Source: Paenibacillus typhae
GTDB lineage: Bacteria > Bacillota > Bacilli > Paenibacillales > Paenibacillaceae
NCBI RefSeq assembly: GCF_900099765.1
Contig: NZ_FNDX01000021.1
Coordinates: forward strand, 35,636 to 99,635
Length of the DNA: 64,000 bases
Direction: 5' to 3'
Made by a program: the position numbers and the translations under genes
Shown: positions 7,740-17,022 of the stretch, piece after piece
Numbering within the stretch: position 1 is the first letter of the stretch
Layout: each line of letters starts with the position of its first letter
Notes under the pieces: model-generated
Told to the model about the DNA's origin: nothing
What the model saw: only the letters and a program-made list of their open reading frames with translations
Database searches by the model: none

Positions 7740-9136
7740 AAAAACAGCGGAAACGCACTTCCATTCTCACCTACTGGACGCTCCGCTACATCATCATTAT
7801 CAGCACCGGGCTGCTGCTGACGGCGCTGTTGACCTTCTGGTGGATTCAGCAGGAGGCGATGAGTAACCGGATGCAGACCACCGGGCTATTGGCCCAGGAA
7901 ATTGCCGACCGCAGCGTCAGCAGTGACGGGACGATGCAGATCAGCCCGACGCTGGCCAAGCTGGTCGAAGACCGGAAGCGGTTCTTCAAGGTATCACTGG
8001 AAATGTGCGTCATTGTGACTGACCCGGCGGGCAAGCTGCTGTTCTCCGATCCGCCGCTGACCCAGGAAGAGATGCATGACAAGCTTAACGATACTTTAAC
8101 TGATGCCCGCAGTCCGGAATTCAAGGCCGCGGTTGCCCAGATCCGGGAAGGCGGCGAGACACTGGGGCAGGTTATCGTGCTTCAGTCCAAACGCTCGCTG
8201 CGGCATATTCCGCAGGAGGAGATTATTTTCTTCTCCATTATTGTCCTGTTCCTGATTATTCTCAGCTGGCTGACCATCTATCTGTTATCCGGCAAGCTGG
8301 CCAAACCGATTCAGCGGGTAGCCGCAGCCGCTTCGCAGATCAGCAGCGGTGAATATAACATCATTCTGGATACGGGGGCCAAAGAGCGGGAGATTCATGA
8401 GCTGCTTGTCTCCTTCCAGGAGATGTCCGGCAAGCTGCAGCAGTTCGAGCAGTCCCGGGCGGTCATGCTGGCCGGAGTATCCCATGAGCTGAAGACGCCG
8501 GTCACCTCCATCAAAGGACTGGTCCACGCCGTGCGGGAGGGTGTCGTTGAGGGTGACGAGGCGGATGAGTTCCTCGACATCGCCCTGCAGGAGGCGGGCC
8601 GGCTGCAGCGCATGGTCGCCGATCTGCTGGATTACAACGCTCTGACCGCCGGCATCGTTGCTGTCCGCCATGACCGGATAGACGTTGTTCCGCTCCTGTC
8701 GGAAATCATCTACCAGTGGAGGCTGACGCAGGCCGATGAGGTAATTGAGCCGGTGCTTGAGCTGCCGCAAAAGCCGCTGTATGTGCGGGGTGATCCGCTG
8801 CGCATCCAGCAGATTATTGTCAATTTGCTGAACAACAGCGTGCAGGCTGCACCGGCGGGAGAGCCGCTGCAGCTGACGGTTAAGCTCAGCAGGCTTCCCC
8901 AGGGATATGCGGAGATTTGCATCACTGACGACGGGCCAGGCATTGCCCCGGATATCAGGGATAGGGTCTTCGAGGCCTTCTTCCGCAGCAGCAGCAAGCA
9001 GAGCCAGCTGCGCGGCCTCGGGCTCGGCCTGACCTTCAGCCGCCTGCTGGCTGAGGCGATGGGCGGCAGCCTCATGCTCGGTGAACCACCGGCTGAAGGC
9101 TGTACGTTTGTGTTCACGCTGCCGCTTCAGCCCTAG
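7727..9136 (+). CDS. Sensor histidine kinase, partner of the preceding regulator
   Basis: A 469-residue membrane kinase. Membrane helices lie at about 17-40 and 165-190 and flank an extracellular sensor region of about 125 residues. A HAMP domain follows (LAKPIQRVAAAASQISSGEY). The H-box is VSHELKTPVTSIKG, with H253 as the autophosphorylation site. The ATPase domain has the N-box (NLLNNSVQAA), G1 (DDGPGIAPD) and G2 (GLGLGLTF). The gene overlaps the regulator by 13 nt, a standard cognate pair. The signal is not deducible. Confidence 0.93.
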   Translation: MDRIKKQRKRTSILTYWTLRYIIIISTGLLLTALLTFWWIQQEAMSNRMQTTGLLAQEIADRSVSSDGTMQISPTLAKLVEDRKRFFKVSLEMCVIVTDPAGKLLFSDPPLTQEEMHDKLNDTLTDARSPEFKAAVAQIREGGETLGQVIVLQSKRSLRHIPQEEIIFFSIIVLFLIILSWLTIYLLSGKLAKPIQRVAAAASQISSGEYNIILDTGAKEREIHELLVSFQEMSGKLQQFEQSRAVMLAGVSHELKTPVTSIKGLVHAVREGVVEGDEADEFLDIALQEAGRLQRMVADLLDYNALTAGIVAVRHDRIDVVPLLSEIIYQWRLTQADEVIEPVLELPQKPLYVRGDPLRIQQIIVNLLNNSVQAAPAGEPLQLTVKLSRLPQGYAEICITDDGPGIAPDIRDRVFEAFFRSSSKQSQLRGLGLGLTFSRLLAEAMGGSLMLGEPPAEGCTFVFTLPLQP

Positions 9137-9260
9137 CGTCCATTCAGGCTCGTAAGCAATAGCACCACGCGGGCGAAGCAGTAGTACCGCAGCCTGCGCA
9201 CATGGTATAATCACTTGCACGGGCTTTACATTAAGATGAACCGTGAACCGGAGGCTGTAT

Positions 9261-9761
9261 ATGCTTACTTTTGAACAGAAATTAGCAATCTTTGATTCCT
9301 ACCCGGAGCTGGAGCGGAGAAATGTCTCGCTCGGCCGGGTGAACTACCATTTCGAGGGAAGCCGGCATGAGAAGAAGACCGTCGCCTCCCACCTGCATCC
9401 GAACGGCAACGGTTTTGTCTATGCCGGGCTGCTGCGCGGCTATGAAACGGACGGCAAGGGACTCGTCAATATCCGCGACTACTCCGAAGCTGAGCTGCGT
9501 GAGCTGATCACAGCTTCCATCGCCTCTTTGTCGATGTACATTCCGGAGGCTCCTGCACCAAGCAAACGCAACAAAAAAGCGGCGGCAGCTGCCGGTGCAG
9601 AGACCCTGTGGGTTAACGCTGACGGCAACATGCTTAGCCTCAGATTTGAAGAGGATCTGTGGTACCTCTACGCCGGTCTGCAGCTGGAGATGGCTTTTGA
9701 AACCATCGAAGAGGCTGAGGAGTACCTGGCGGAAGAGGGCTTCCGTCCGGCGGGGAACTAG
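9261..9761 (+). CDS. Conserved-looking hypothetical protein
   Basis: The frame is open from a GTG at 9243, but the ATG at 9261 has GGAGG 8 nt upstream, so I start there (166 residues). Features: a charged N-terminal half (LTFEQKLAIFDSYPELERR), a basic central linker with a short lysine/alanine run at about 100-112, and a C-terminal segment with tryptophan/tyrosine residues (DLWYLYAGLQLEMAF). No signal peptide or membrane helix. I do not recognise the family. Monocistronic, ended by a bidirectional terminator. Confidence 0.75.
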   Translation: MLTFEQKLAIFDSYPELERRNVSLGRVNYHFEGSRHEKKTVASHLHPNGNGFVYAGLLRGYETDGKGLVNIRDYSEAELRELITASIASLSMYIPEAPAPSKRNKKAAAAAGAETLWVNADGNMLSLRFEEDLWYLYAGLQLEMAFETIEEAEEYLAEEGFRPAGN

Positions 9762-9780
9762 ACCTCCGCTGCGAGACATC

Positions 9781-9827
9781 AAAAAACCTGTACGCTGCAG
9801 CGGATGCTGCGGGGTACAGGTTTTTTT
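9781..9827. terminator. Bidirectional rho-independent terminator
   Basis: A stem of about 13 bp (AAAAAACCTGTAC with its complement) is topped by a smaller GC-rich arm. It has an A-run on the left and a T-run on the right, and separates convergent genes. Confidence 0.88.
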
Positions 9828-9843
9828 GCGGTCGCACGGCCGC

Positions 9844-10638
9844 CTACTCCGCAGCCTTCAGCGCTTCCTCGGGAATTACGATTTCCTTAACGGTGTTATA
9901 TTGCCCGATTGAGGTTGTCTGCTTGACTTCCCTGTAGGTACCCTCACCTTCCAACTGCTCTTCGGTTACCAGTTCTTCAACTGTCCCGGTTGGCCAGTAT
10001 GTCTGCTTATTTACGCGGTATTCAAGACTCAGGCTCTTGACCAGCGCAAGCTGCTCACCGGCTAAATTGTCACTGCTGTACTGAAGCTTATAAAAGTTCT
10101 CCAGTTCCTTGGTCTCCTCACCGGAAAGATGAGCGCTCAGAACATATTCGTCCCCTTCCTGGGACACATTCACATAAGGGAGAATCGTCTTCAGCTGCTC
10201 CATTCGCTGCACTGGGCTGGATTGTACCTCCGCAGCAAATTTCAAGTCTTCCAGCATAGTATCCGGCATTTTCCGCCAAAAGCCGTTGTAATACATATAG
10301 TAGCCGCTGTCCGTCAAATAAGACTCTGCATCCATCGGTTGCTTATCGTCTACAATTGTGGAGCCTGTCTGGTGCAACTGCAGCGGGTTTAAAATATACT
10401 CTGATGTTGTCGCCGTTTCTGAGATAATCTCTTTAACCCCAATGTCGGCCGATATTTCGGTTGTAATCTTGGACTGTGACTCCTGGACATAGCTGTTCAG
10501 CCCGCTGCCTGCTTCAGCGATTCTATCTATTAACTCTTCCGCATCCGGAAGCTTCGTATCCGGTTTTCCGCCATCCGCACAGCCCGTCAGGCTAACCGCG
10601 ATCAATGCAGCCAGCATACCTTTTCCCCACTTCTTCAC
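9844..10638 (-). CDS. Lipoprotein of the DUF6612 / LolA-like type
   Basis: A 264-residue protein with a short signal peptide and lipobox LTGC at about 17-20, so it should be a membrane-anchored lipoprotein. The mature part has alternating beta-strand character, with repeated YYMYYNGFWRKMPD- and VNKQTYWPTGTVEEL-type segments. This matches the LolA-like DUF6612 proteins common in Bacillales. No function is established that I can apply. The start is GTG, 8 nt after GGGAGG. Convergent with the preceding gene. Confidence 0.82.
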   Translation of the reverse strand: MKKWGKGMLAALIAVSLTGCADGGKPDTKLPDAEELIDRIAEAGSGLNSYVQESQSKITTEISADIGVKEIISETATTSEYILNPLQLHQTGSTIVDDKQPMDAESYLTDSGYYMYYNGFWRKMPDTMLEDLKFAAEVQSSPVQRMEQLKTILPYVNVSQEGDEYVLSAHLSGEETKELENFYKLQYSSDNLAGEQLALVKSLSLEYRVNKQTYWPTGTVEELVTEEQLEGEGTYREVKQTTSIGQYNTVKEIVIPEEALKAAE

Positions 10639-10796
10639 AATGTAATCCTCCCGTATAAACTTTAAATGGGATTATACACCAAAATTGGGCTGACCGCCGT
10701 TACAAAACTGCAATTCACTCTATCTACACGCTGAAATCTATGGTTAGATGAAGGGAAGACCAACCAATCCAAAGAGAGAAAGAAGCGTGGACCCGC

Positions 10797-12254
10797 ATGA
10801 GTTTTGAAATTGTAGAGGCTACCATTCCGGAAATTCAAACCGCACTTGCCGCCGGAGAAATCACTTCACGGCAGCTGGTTCTCATGTATTACGAGCGCAT
10901 TGCCGAGCATGACAAAAACGGCCTGACGATTAACTCTGTGCTGGAGCTCAATCCGGATGCGCTGTTTATCGCCGAAGCTTTGGATAGGGAACGTACGCTG
11001 CAGGGGCCGCGGGGCCCGATGCACGGTATTCCGGTCTTGCTCAAGGACAACATCAATACAGGGGATAAAATGCATACCAGCGCCGGATCGCTGGCGCTTG
11101 CGGATTCCTTTGCCGGCGAGGATGCCTTCATTGTGCAGAAGCTGCGTGAAGCCGGAGCTATTATTATGGGCAAAGCGAACATGACGGAGTTCGCCAACTT
11201 TATGACAAACGGCATGCCCTCAGGCTACAGCTCGCGCGGCGGACAGGTGCTGAATCCCTATAATATCTCCACACCGACCGGCGGCTCCAGCGCCGGATCC
11301 GCTGTCGCCGTTGCCTGCAATTTCTGCACGGTGTCCGTGGGTACTGAAACATCGGGGTCGATCCTTAATCCCGCCAATCTCGGCTCGATCGTAGGCATCA
11401 AGCCGACTGTCGGCCTGCTCAGCCGTTCCGGCATTCTGCCGCTGTCGAACACACAGGATACGGCCGGCCCGATGGGCAGAACCGTGCGCGATGCTGTACT
11501 GCTGCTGAACGCCATGCTGGGACGGGATGACAGCGATGCTGCAATGGGGACAAGCACCGGCAGGGTGCATGAGGACTATACCGCTTTTCTTGATCCTGAC
11601 GGGCTGAAAGGGGCGCGGATCGGGATTCCGCGGGATTATTATTTTGAAGAGCTGACGGAAGAACAGCTGGCGCTCTTCAACGCTTCTGTAGCGAAGATGC
11701 GCGAGCTTGGGGCAATCATTATTGATCCGGCTGATATCAGAACCGCGCGCGAGATTAAATATTCCTCTGTAGTATTGAATGAATTCAAAACCTCTCTGAA
11801 CGCCTATCTGGCCAAGCTCGGACCCGGCGCTAAGATGCGGACGCTGAAGGACATTATCGACTTCAATCATGCCCATCCGCAGGAGACCCTGCGCTATGGA
11901 CAATCAACCCTGATTGATGCCGAATATACCTCCTCAGGCACATTGACGGAGCCGAATTACCTGCGCGACCGGGCCACCGATCTGCAGCTCTGCAAAGAGC
12001 TGGGGATCGACGCAACCATGAAAGAGCACCAGCTGGATGCGCTGCTCTTCCCGGCCGATTTTGGCGCGAGAATTACTTCAAGATCAGGCTACCCCTCTAT
12101 CGTTGTTCCTTCCGGCTATACCTCGGCCGGCGCCCCGTTCGGAGTAACGTTCTCGGCGCAGGCCTATCAGGAGCCTCTGCTGATCAAGCTGGCCTATGCC
12201 TATGAGCAGCACTATAAGGTGCGTAAAGCTCCTTCACTGCGCAGCTTCATTTAA
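10797..12254 (+). CDS. Amidase, amidase-signature family
   Basis: A 485-residue Ser-cisSer-Lys hydrolase. The catalytic lysine is K83 in PVLLKDNI. The glycine/serine signature TGGSSAGSAVAVA starts at about 161 and holds the cis-serine (S164). The nucleophile is S188 in GTETSGSILNPA. The 24-residue spacing between the serines is as in characterised family members. No GatB or GatC gene is nearby and no signal peptide is seen, so a cytoplasmic stand-alone amidase acting on a small amide is more likely than glutamyl-tRNA amidotransferase. The ribosome binding site is weak (purine-rich, AAAGAGAGAAAGAAG). Confidence 0.9.
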   Translation: MSFEIVEATIPEIQTALAAGEITSRQLVLMYYERIAEHDKNGLTINSVLELNPDALFIAEALDRERTLQGPRGPMHGIPVLLKDNINTGDKMHTSAGSLALADSFAGEDAFIVQKLREAGAIIMGKANMTEFANFMTNGMPSGYSSRGGQVLNPYNISTPTGGSSAGSAVAVACNFCTVSVGTETSGSILNPANLGSIVGIKPTVGLLSRSGILPLSNTQDTAGPMGRTVRDAVLLLNAMLGRDDSDAAMGTSTGRVHEDYTAFLDPDGLKGARIGIPRDYYFEELTEEQLALFNASVAKMRELGAIIIDPADIRTAREIKYSSVVLNEFKTSLNAYLAKLGPGAKMRTLKDIIDFNHAHPQETLRYGQSTLIDAEYTSSGTLTEPNYLRDRATDLQLCKELGIDATMKEHQLDALLFPADFGARITSRSGYPSIVVPSGYTSAGAPFGVTFSAQAYQEPLLIKLAYAYEQHYKVRKAPSLRSFI

Positions 12255-12271
12255 GCCGGCAGCCAATCCGC

Positions 12272-12592
12272 TTACTCCGCAGCTATGCCCATGTGCCTGT
12301 TGCCTGCGTGTGACAGCCCCCAGGTACGCAGCTCATAGCTGCGGATGCCGGTAGTGACATAAGGATCACGTTCAGCAATCCGGACGGCTTCTTCCCGTGA
12401 AGCCGCCCGGATAATGACCATGCCGCCGGGATAATCGCTGAACGGGCCGCACAGCACCAGCTGGCCGCTGCGCTCCAGCTCCTGCAGATGCCTTACATGC
12501 GCCCGGATAATCTCCATATCCCTGCGGTCCTGCTCCGTGGGACTGAGCAGAATGACATAACAAATATCCTCCTGTGTCTCCATTGCTTCCAT
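12272..12592 (-). CDS. YciI-family protein
   Basis: A 106-residue protein of the dimeric alpha/beta-barrel YciI superfamily. The visible signature is the conserved histidine in RAHVRHLQELERSGQLVLCGPF and the acidic DPYVTTGIRSYEL segment near the end. Catalytic activity is generally unproven in this family. AGGAAGG precedes the first ATG; a second ATG three codons in is an alternative. Same strand as the YpsA gene, 36 nt downstream, possibly cotranscribed. Confidence 0.85.
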   Translation of the reverse strand: MEAMETQEDICYVILLSPTEQDRRDMEIIRAHVRHLQELERSGQLVLCGPFSDYPGGMVIIRAASREEAVRIAERDPYVTTGIRSYELRTWGLSHAGNRHMGIAAE

Positions 12593-12628
12593 ACCCGATC
12601 CTTCCTCTCTTTTTCCGGTTAAAGGGGA

Positions 12629-13186
12629 CTACTCATAATCACTCCGGCTCTCTTCATCTGCAATATTCTGAATCTCCTCCGCCAGCATCAGATAGAACCC
12701 GTAGTCACTCTCCGCATGCAGCTTCAGCGCCCGTTCCTTCATAAATTTGGCACTGCCTTCAGCCGCCTCCTCGTCGTAGAACAGGAGAATGGCATCGCTT
12801 TTGCGGAATAGCAGATCATCCCTGGCCCTGAACTGCCAGCTCCCGTCATACGGCGCATTGCTGACCGCCCCGTAGTAATCCGCTCCCGCCACAATCCGCC
12901 GGTATTCATTCTGCTTGTCCTCCTTCCACTTCTCCTCCGGATTGGCATGGGCGGTTATGATCCCCAGCTTCAGTTGCGGATACAGCCGTTTCAGCTCCAG
13001 CACAACCTCGCAGGCCCAGAGATCCACACCGTATTGTCCGGGCGTGATCACCCAGTCCACACCGTCCTCGATCAGCGGAATGAGCCGATTTTCCAGCGCT
13101 TTTTTGATAAAGGGAATGCCCTGATGCTTATTGTCAAAAATCCCGAGCTCATGCGCACGGTAGCCTGTTACCAGTAAAGTTGTCAT
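12629..13186 (-). CDS. ypsA: YpsA-type SLOG-superfamily protein (DUF1273)
   Basis: A 185-residue protein with the full YpsA pattern. TLLVTGYRAHELGIF at the N-terminus is followed by WVITPGQYGVDLWACEVV, the Rossmann-like nucleotide-binding loop of SLOG proteins. AGADYYGAVSNAPY and AILLFYDEE complete the domain. B. subtilis YpsA has been linked to cell division and oxidative stress; the ligand is uncertain. The start ATG follows GAGGAG closely (3 nt from the G-run). Confidence 0.9.
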   Translation of the reverse strand: MTTLLVTGYRAHELGIFDNKHQGIPFIKKALENRLIPLIEDGVDWVITPGQYGVDLWACEVVLELKRLYPQLKLGIITAHANPEEKWKEDKQNEYRRIVAGADYYGAVSNAPYDGSWQFRARDDLLFRKSDAILLFYDEEAAEGSAKFMKERALKLHAESDYGFYLMLAEEIQNIADEESRSDYE

Positions 13187-13367
13187 GTGCTCCTCTTTTC
13201 TAAACCAGTTCTCTGTGTTTCCCGCATTCTACCCTTCATTATATAACAATTGTTTCACCGCTTCCCCCGGAGATTACTGTATCTCGACTTTAAGCCGACT
13301 TTCAGGAACATCTGCTATAGTAACCACGGATTTCAGTTGAACCTTCCATATTAAAGGAGAATTGGAC

Positions 13368-14078
13368 ATGAAAAAGCACATGCCTTACAGGCTGGCCACC
13401 GGCCTGATTGCCGCTGTTCTGCTGGCAGGCTGCAGCCCAGGGAGCGGAAACACAGCCTCCCCCTCTGCCGTCACCCAAAACGCCGGAACCGGATCAAACA
13501 GTACTGCCGTTCAGCCTGGAACGGGCGAGCAAAGACCGGACGGCATGAACAGGTCTGGTATGAATATCGGTAAAATCAAAAGCATCAGCGGCAGCACCAT
13601 CACCCTGTATACCGGGCAAATGCCGGAAGGACGGCCGCAGAATAACGGTGAAGGCGGACAAGGCACCCCGCCGGAGGGCGGCAAGGACGGACAACAAGCT
13701 GACGGCCAGCAAGGCACTCCTCCCGCAGGTGGCGCACAAAGCGGTGAAGCCGGCCAGCAAGACGGCAGGCGCCAGGGCGGCATGATGCAAAATTTCTCGG
13801 AGGAGACGACTGACATTACCGTCACCGCCGATACGGAGTATGTCTCTGTTACCTATGAGAACGGGCAGCAGAAGGAGACCGAGTTAACCCTTACGGATCT
13901 CAAGGCTGATGATGTTATCCAATACACCCTGCAGACCGATACTGCCACAGCAGTGAAAATTACGGTTGGTTCAGGCGGCTTCGGTTTTGGCGGAGGCGGC
14001 AGGGGCGGTGCTCCCGGATACGGGAACGGCCAGAGCGGCACTGACAGCTCAGTAGAGGCCGGCTCCGCCGGCAAATAA
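13368..14078 (+). CDS. Glycine/glutamine-rich low-complexity lipoprotein
   Basis: The ATG at 13368 follows AAAGGAGA with 7 nt spacing and is preferred over an upstream TTG. The 236-residue product has a signal peptide with lipobox LAGC at about 20-23. Two ordered blocks flank a disordered middle: a beta-like KIKSISGSTITLYTG near 65-80 and a second TDITVTADTEYVSVTYENG region near 145-165, separated by Gly/Gln/Pro/Asp repeats such as GGQGTPPEGGKDGQQADGQQ. The C-terminus is also Gly-rich (GFGFGGGGRGG). Probably a surface protein; I cannot name a function. Confidence 0.78.
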   Translation: MKKHMPYRLATGLIAAVLLAGCSPGSGNTASPSAVTQNAGTGSNSTAVQPGTGEQRPDGMNRSGMNIGKIKSISGSTITLYTGQMPEGRPQNNGEGGQGTPPEGGKDGQQADGQQGTPPAGGAQSGEAGQQDGRRQGGMMQNFSEETTDITVTADTEYVSVTYENGQQKETELTLTDLKADDVIQYTLQTDTATAVKITVGSGGFGFGGGGRGGAPGYGNGQSGTDSSVEAGSAGK

Positions 14079-14084
14079 ACCGGC

Positions 14085-14125
14085 AAAGAGGATGGGATCC
14101 TGAAAGGGAGCCAGCCTCTTTTTTT
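14085..14125 (+). terminator. Rho-independent terminator
   Basis: AAAGAGG and CCTCTTT, extended by TGG/CCA across one mismatch, form a stem followed by seven T residues. It ends the Gly/Gln-rich lipoprotein gene. Confidence 0.82.
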
Positions 14126-14215
14126 ATGCTGCACATATTTTTTAGCAGAAATGACTAAATTGAAGCAGTCTTTGGAAAACTTCATATACACAGCTGTCTA
14201 CTCCAGAAAAGTCGG

Positions 14216-15892
14216 GTGATCCCATTGCTTGCTACTATCATGTCCTATATCCCGGGCTGGGCAGTGTTTGGCCAGGCAGGCATTGCCCTGCTGTTCCCCC
14301 TTCTCGCAAACATTCTGTATAAAGGACTGTACTCGCTGGTAGGCAGCGGGAGAGCCGTGGAATCACCGGGTACCAAAAATGCCAATCCGTCCAAAGGACA
14401 GTCTGCCTCACAGGCTGGCGTTGACCCTGCCCCTGCTCCGCGGGAATTCAGCGGCGACTATGCCGCTGACCTTAGCTATATTAAGAGTACCATCGGCAGA
14501 AACTCCGATCTTCATTTCAAAGAATTTACCATGACCCGGGTGCAGCGGCAGGCCGTGCTTATCTTCGTTGACGGGATGCAGGACGACAGGCAGCTGAACC
14601 TTCAGATCCTGCAGTATCTGATGAATGAAGCAACAGCCGAGTCCCTGTCGGCTCAAGGGATGTCCGGGCCGGGACTGCCCTTCAGCCAGCTCAGTGAGGC
14701 CAGCGATCTGACCCTGTTCAACCAGTCCGTCCTGTTCGGACATGCCGGGCTGCTGGTTGAAGGCCTGCCGCAGGGTCTGTTGATTGAGCCGCCAGCCAGC
14801 ACTGACCGTACGCTTGGCGAGCCGGTCTCAGAAGCGCTGCTGCGCGGGCCAAGGCTCGGCTTCTCGGAGGTGCTCAGTGTGAACACCTCCATCCTGCGCC
14901 GCCAGGGCTTCAATGATCAGCTGGAGATGATCTCGTACCGGGCAGGCACCCGGATACAGAGGGATATTGTCCTGGCCTACATGAAGGACATTGTGAATCC
15001 GGAGCTGCTCAAGGAAGTAGAGACACGTATCAGCAAGCTGGATATCGATTTTCTGGCGGAATCCGGATATATCGAGCAGCTGATCGAAGATAACTATCTG
15101 AGCCCTTTTCAGCAGGTGCAGAATACTGAACGCCCCGACCGGGTAATCAATGCCCTGCTGGAGGGCAGGATTGCCATTCTGCTGGACGGTACGCCATTCG
15201 CGCTGATTGTTCCGGTAACCTTCAGCATGCTGCTCCAGTCGCCTGAGGATTATTATGAGCGCTGGCTGCCCAGCTCTTTGATCCGGATGCTGCGCTTCGC
15301 GGCCACTTTTATGGCGCTGATGGCTCCGGCTCTGTATATTTCCTTCATATCCTTTCATCCCGGGCTGATTCCTACTGAGCTTGCACTATCCATTATCGAG
15401 ACCCGGCAGAACGTTCCCTTTCCGTCCGTGATCGAGGTCCTGATTCTGGAGATTTCCATCGAGATTCTGCGTGAGGCCGGTATCCGGCTGCCCAAGCCGG
15501 TCGGACCGGCGATGGGCATCGTCGGCGGTCTGATTATCGGCGACGCCGCTGTAAATGCCGGGATCGTCAGCCCGTTTCTGGTTATTGTTGTCGCAGTCAC
15601 CGCCATCTCCTCGTTCTCCATCCCGATGTACAGCGCCGGACTTACACTGCGGCTGCTCCGTTTTGTCGGAATGGGCTTTGCTGCGTTTCTGGGGATGTTC
15701 GGCACGATCCTGTTCTTCCTGCTAATCTGCAGCCATCTCACCAGGCTGAAAAGCTTCGGTGTGCCTTACCTGACACCAGTATCCCCATTCCGGCTCAGTG
15801 ACTGGAAGGATCTGTTCTTCCGTTCACCACTCAGCCTTATGAAGCGCAGGCCGGTTATGATGAAGACGCAGAATAGCAGAAGGAAGTCATAA
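14216..15892 (+). CDS. Spore germination protein, GerA/GerKA-type A subunit
   Basis: A 558-residue A subunit of a germinant receptor, expected in the spore inner membrane. After a hydrophobic N-terminal stretch (about 10-40) and a polar linker comes the GerA cytoplasmic domain (DLHFKEFTM, RQAVLIFVDGMQDD, LEMISYRAGTRIQRDIVLAY). The membrane domain follows, with the conserved SPEDYYERW and ALYISFISFHPGLIPTELAL. The hydrophobic N-terminus upstream of the GerA domain is unusual for the family. The start is GTG with a poor ribosome binding site; an ATG eight codons later is a real alternative. First gene of the operon, 26 nt before the B subunit. Confidence 0.92.
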   Translation: MIPLLATIMSYIPGWAVFGQAGIALLFPLLANILYKGLYSLVGSGRAVESPGTKNANPSKGQSASQAGVDPAPAPREFSGDYAADLSYIKSTIGRNSDLHFKEFTMTRVQRQAVLIFVDGMQDDRQLNLQILQYLMNEATAESLSAQGMSGPGLPFSQLSEASDLTLFNQSVLFGHAGLLVEGLPQGLLIEPPASTDRTLGEPVSEALLRGPRLGFSEVLSVNTSILRRQGFNDQLEMISYRAGTRIQRDIVLAYMKDIVNPELLKEVETRISKLDIDFLAESGYIEQLIEDNYLSPFQQVQNTERPDRVINALLEGRIAILLDGTPFALIVPVTFSMLLQSPEDYYERWLPSSLIRMLRFAATFMALMAPALYISFISFHPGLIPTELALSIIETRQNVPFPSVIEVLILEISIEILREAGIRLPKPVGPAMGIVGGLIIGDAAVNAGIVSPFLVIVVAVTAISSFSIPMYSAGLTLRLLRFVGMGFAAFLGMFGTILFFLLICSHLTRLKSFGVPYLTPVSPFRLSDWKDLFFRSPLSLMKRRPVMMKTQNSRRKS

Positions 15893-15918
15893 ATACCTTG
15901 CAAGAGAGGAGCCATGCA

Positions 15919-17022
15919 ATGTTTACCCGTACAGATGACAAAATTACCGCTACACAAGCAGCCGTATTCCTTAATAACACCGTGCTTGGCGCGGGGATTC
16001 TGACCCTGCCGCGGGGTGTAAGCGAAGCTGTAAAGACCCCGGATTCCTGGCTGTCTGTCACGCTGGGCGGCATCATTGTGATGGCGGTGGTCACCCTGAT
16101 GGTAAAGATCAGCCAGCAGTTTCCCGGGAAAACGATTTTCCAGTATGCGGGCAGAATCGTCGGCCGGGTGCCGGGTGCAGTGCTCTGCCTGCTGCTGGTT
16201 CTTTATTTTCTGATCCTGGCCGGCTTTGAAATCCGTTCGCTGGCGGAAGTCACGCTGTTCTTCCTTCTGGAGGGCACGCCCATCTGGGCGATTGTCCTGC
16301 CTTTTATCTGGGCGGGAACCTACCTCGTTTACGGCGGTATCAACTCCATCGCCAGAGTGTTTCAAATCGTATTCCCGATCAGCATCATGATCTTGATGAT
16401 CTGCTACGCGCTCAGCTTCCGGCTGTTCGATATCGACAATCTGCGTCCTGTCCTGGGAAACGGGATTATGCCCGTCATCCGCGGCCTGAAGTCAACCGTA
16501 CTCGTCTACAGCGGCTGCGAGGTTATTCTGACGCTTGTCGCTTTTATGCAGAAGCCGGGGCAGGCAGTAAAAACAATGCTGATCGGCATCGGCATTCCGG
16601 TTGGGCTGTATCTTTTGACAGTAGTCATGGTTATCGGCGGGCTCTCCATTGATTCTGTTATTACAAGCACCTGGCCGACGATCGACCTGATCCGCAGCTT
16701 TGAAATCAGCGGCTTTCTGTTCGAGCGCATGGAATTTCCGCTGATGGTGATCTGGCTGATGCAAATGTTCTGCAACTTCTGCAGCTTCTTTTTCCAGGCC
16801 TCGCTGGGCCTTTCCCAGATATTGAAGCTGAAGGTTCATCCGGTGATCTATATGCTGGTTCCAGTCATTTTCATCTCGGCGATGATTCCAAAAACCGTTA
16901 ATGAAGTGTTCAGTCTGGGGGATTTCATCGGCAGGATGGGGCTCGTACTGTTTCTGTTGCTGCCCGTGCTGCTCTCCATCATCTGGCTTATCCGCACGAA
17001 AGGACTGAAGCAGCATGTATAG
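15919..17022 (+). CDS. Spore germination protein, GerAB/GerKB-type B subunit
   Basis: A 367-residue polytopic protein of the amino-acid/polyamine/organocation superfamily, with about ten membrane segments. It starts ITATQAAVFLNNTVLGAGIL, the usual unwound first helix, and is rich in hydrophobic helices to the end. In germinant receptors the B subunit carries the germinant binding site. I choose the ATG at 15919, 9 nt after AGAGGAG, rather than a TTG seven codons upstream. It overlaps the C subunit gene by 8 nt. Confidence 0.92.
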   Translation: MFTRTDDKITATQAAVFLNNTVLGAGILTLPRGVSEAVKTPDSWLSVTLGGIIVMAVVTLMVKISQQFPGKTIFQYAGRIVGRVPGAVLCLLLVLYFLILAGFEIRSLAEVTLFFLLEGTPIWAIVLPFIWAGTYLVYGGINSIARVFQIVFPISIMILMICYALSFRLFDIDNLRPVLGNGIMPVIRGLKSTVLVYSGCEVILTLVAFMQKPGQAVKTMLIGIGIPVGLYLLTVVMVIGGLSIDSVITSTWPTIDLIRSFEISGFLFERMEFPLMVIWLMQMFCNFCSFFFQASLGLSQILKLKVHPVIYMLVPVIFISAMIPKTVNEVFSLGDFIGRMGLVLFLLLPVLLSIIWLIRTKGLKQHV

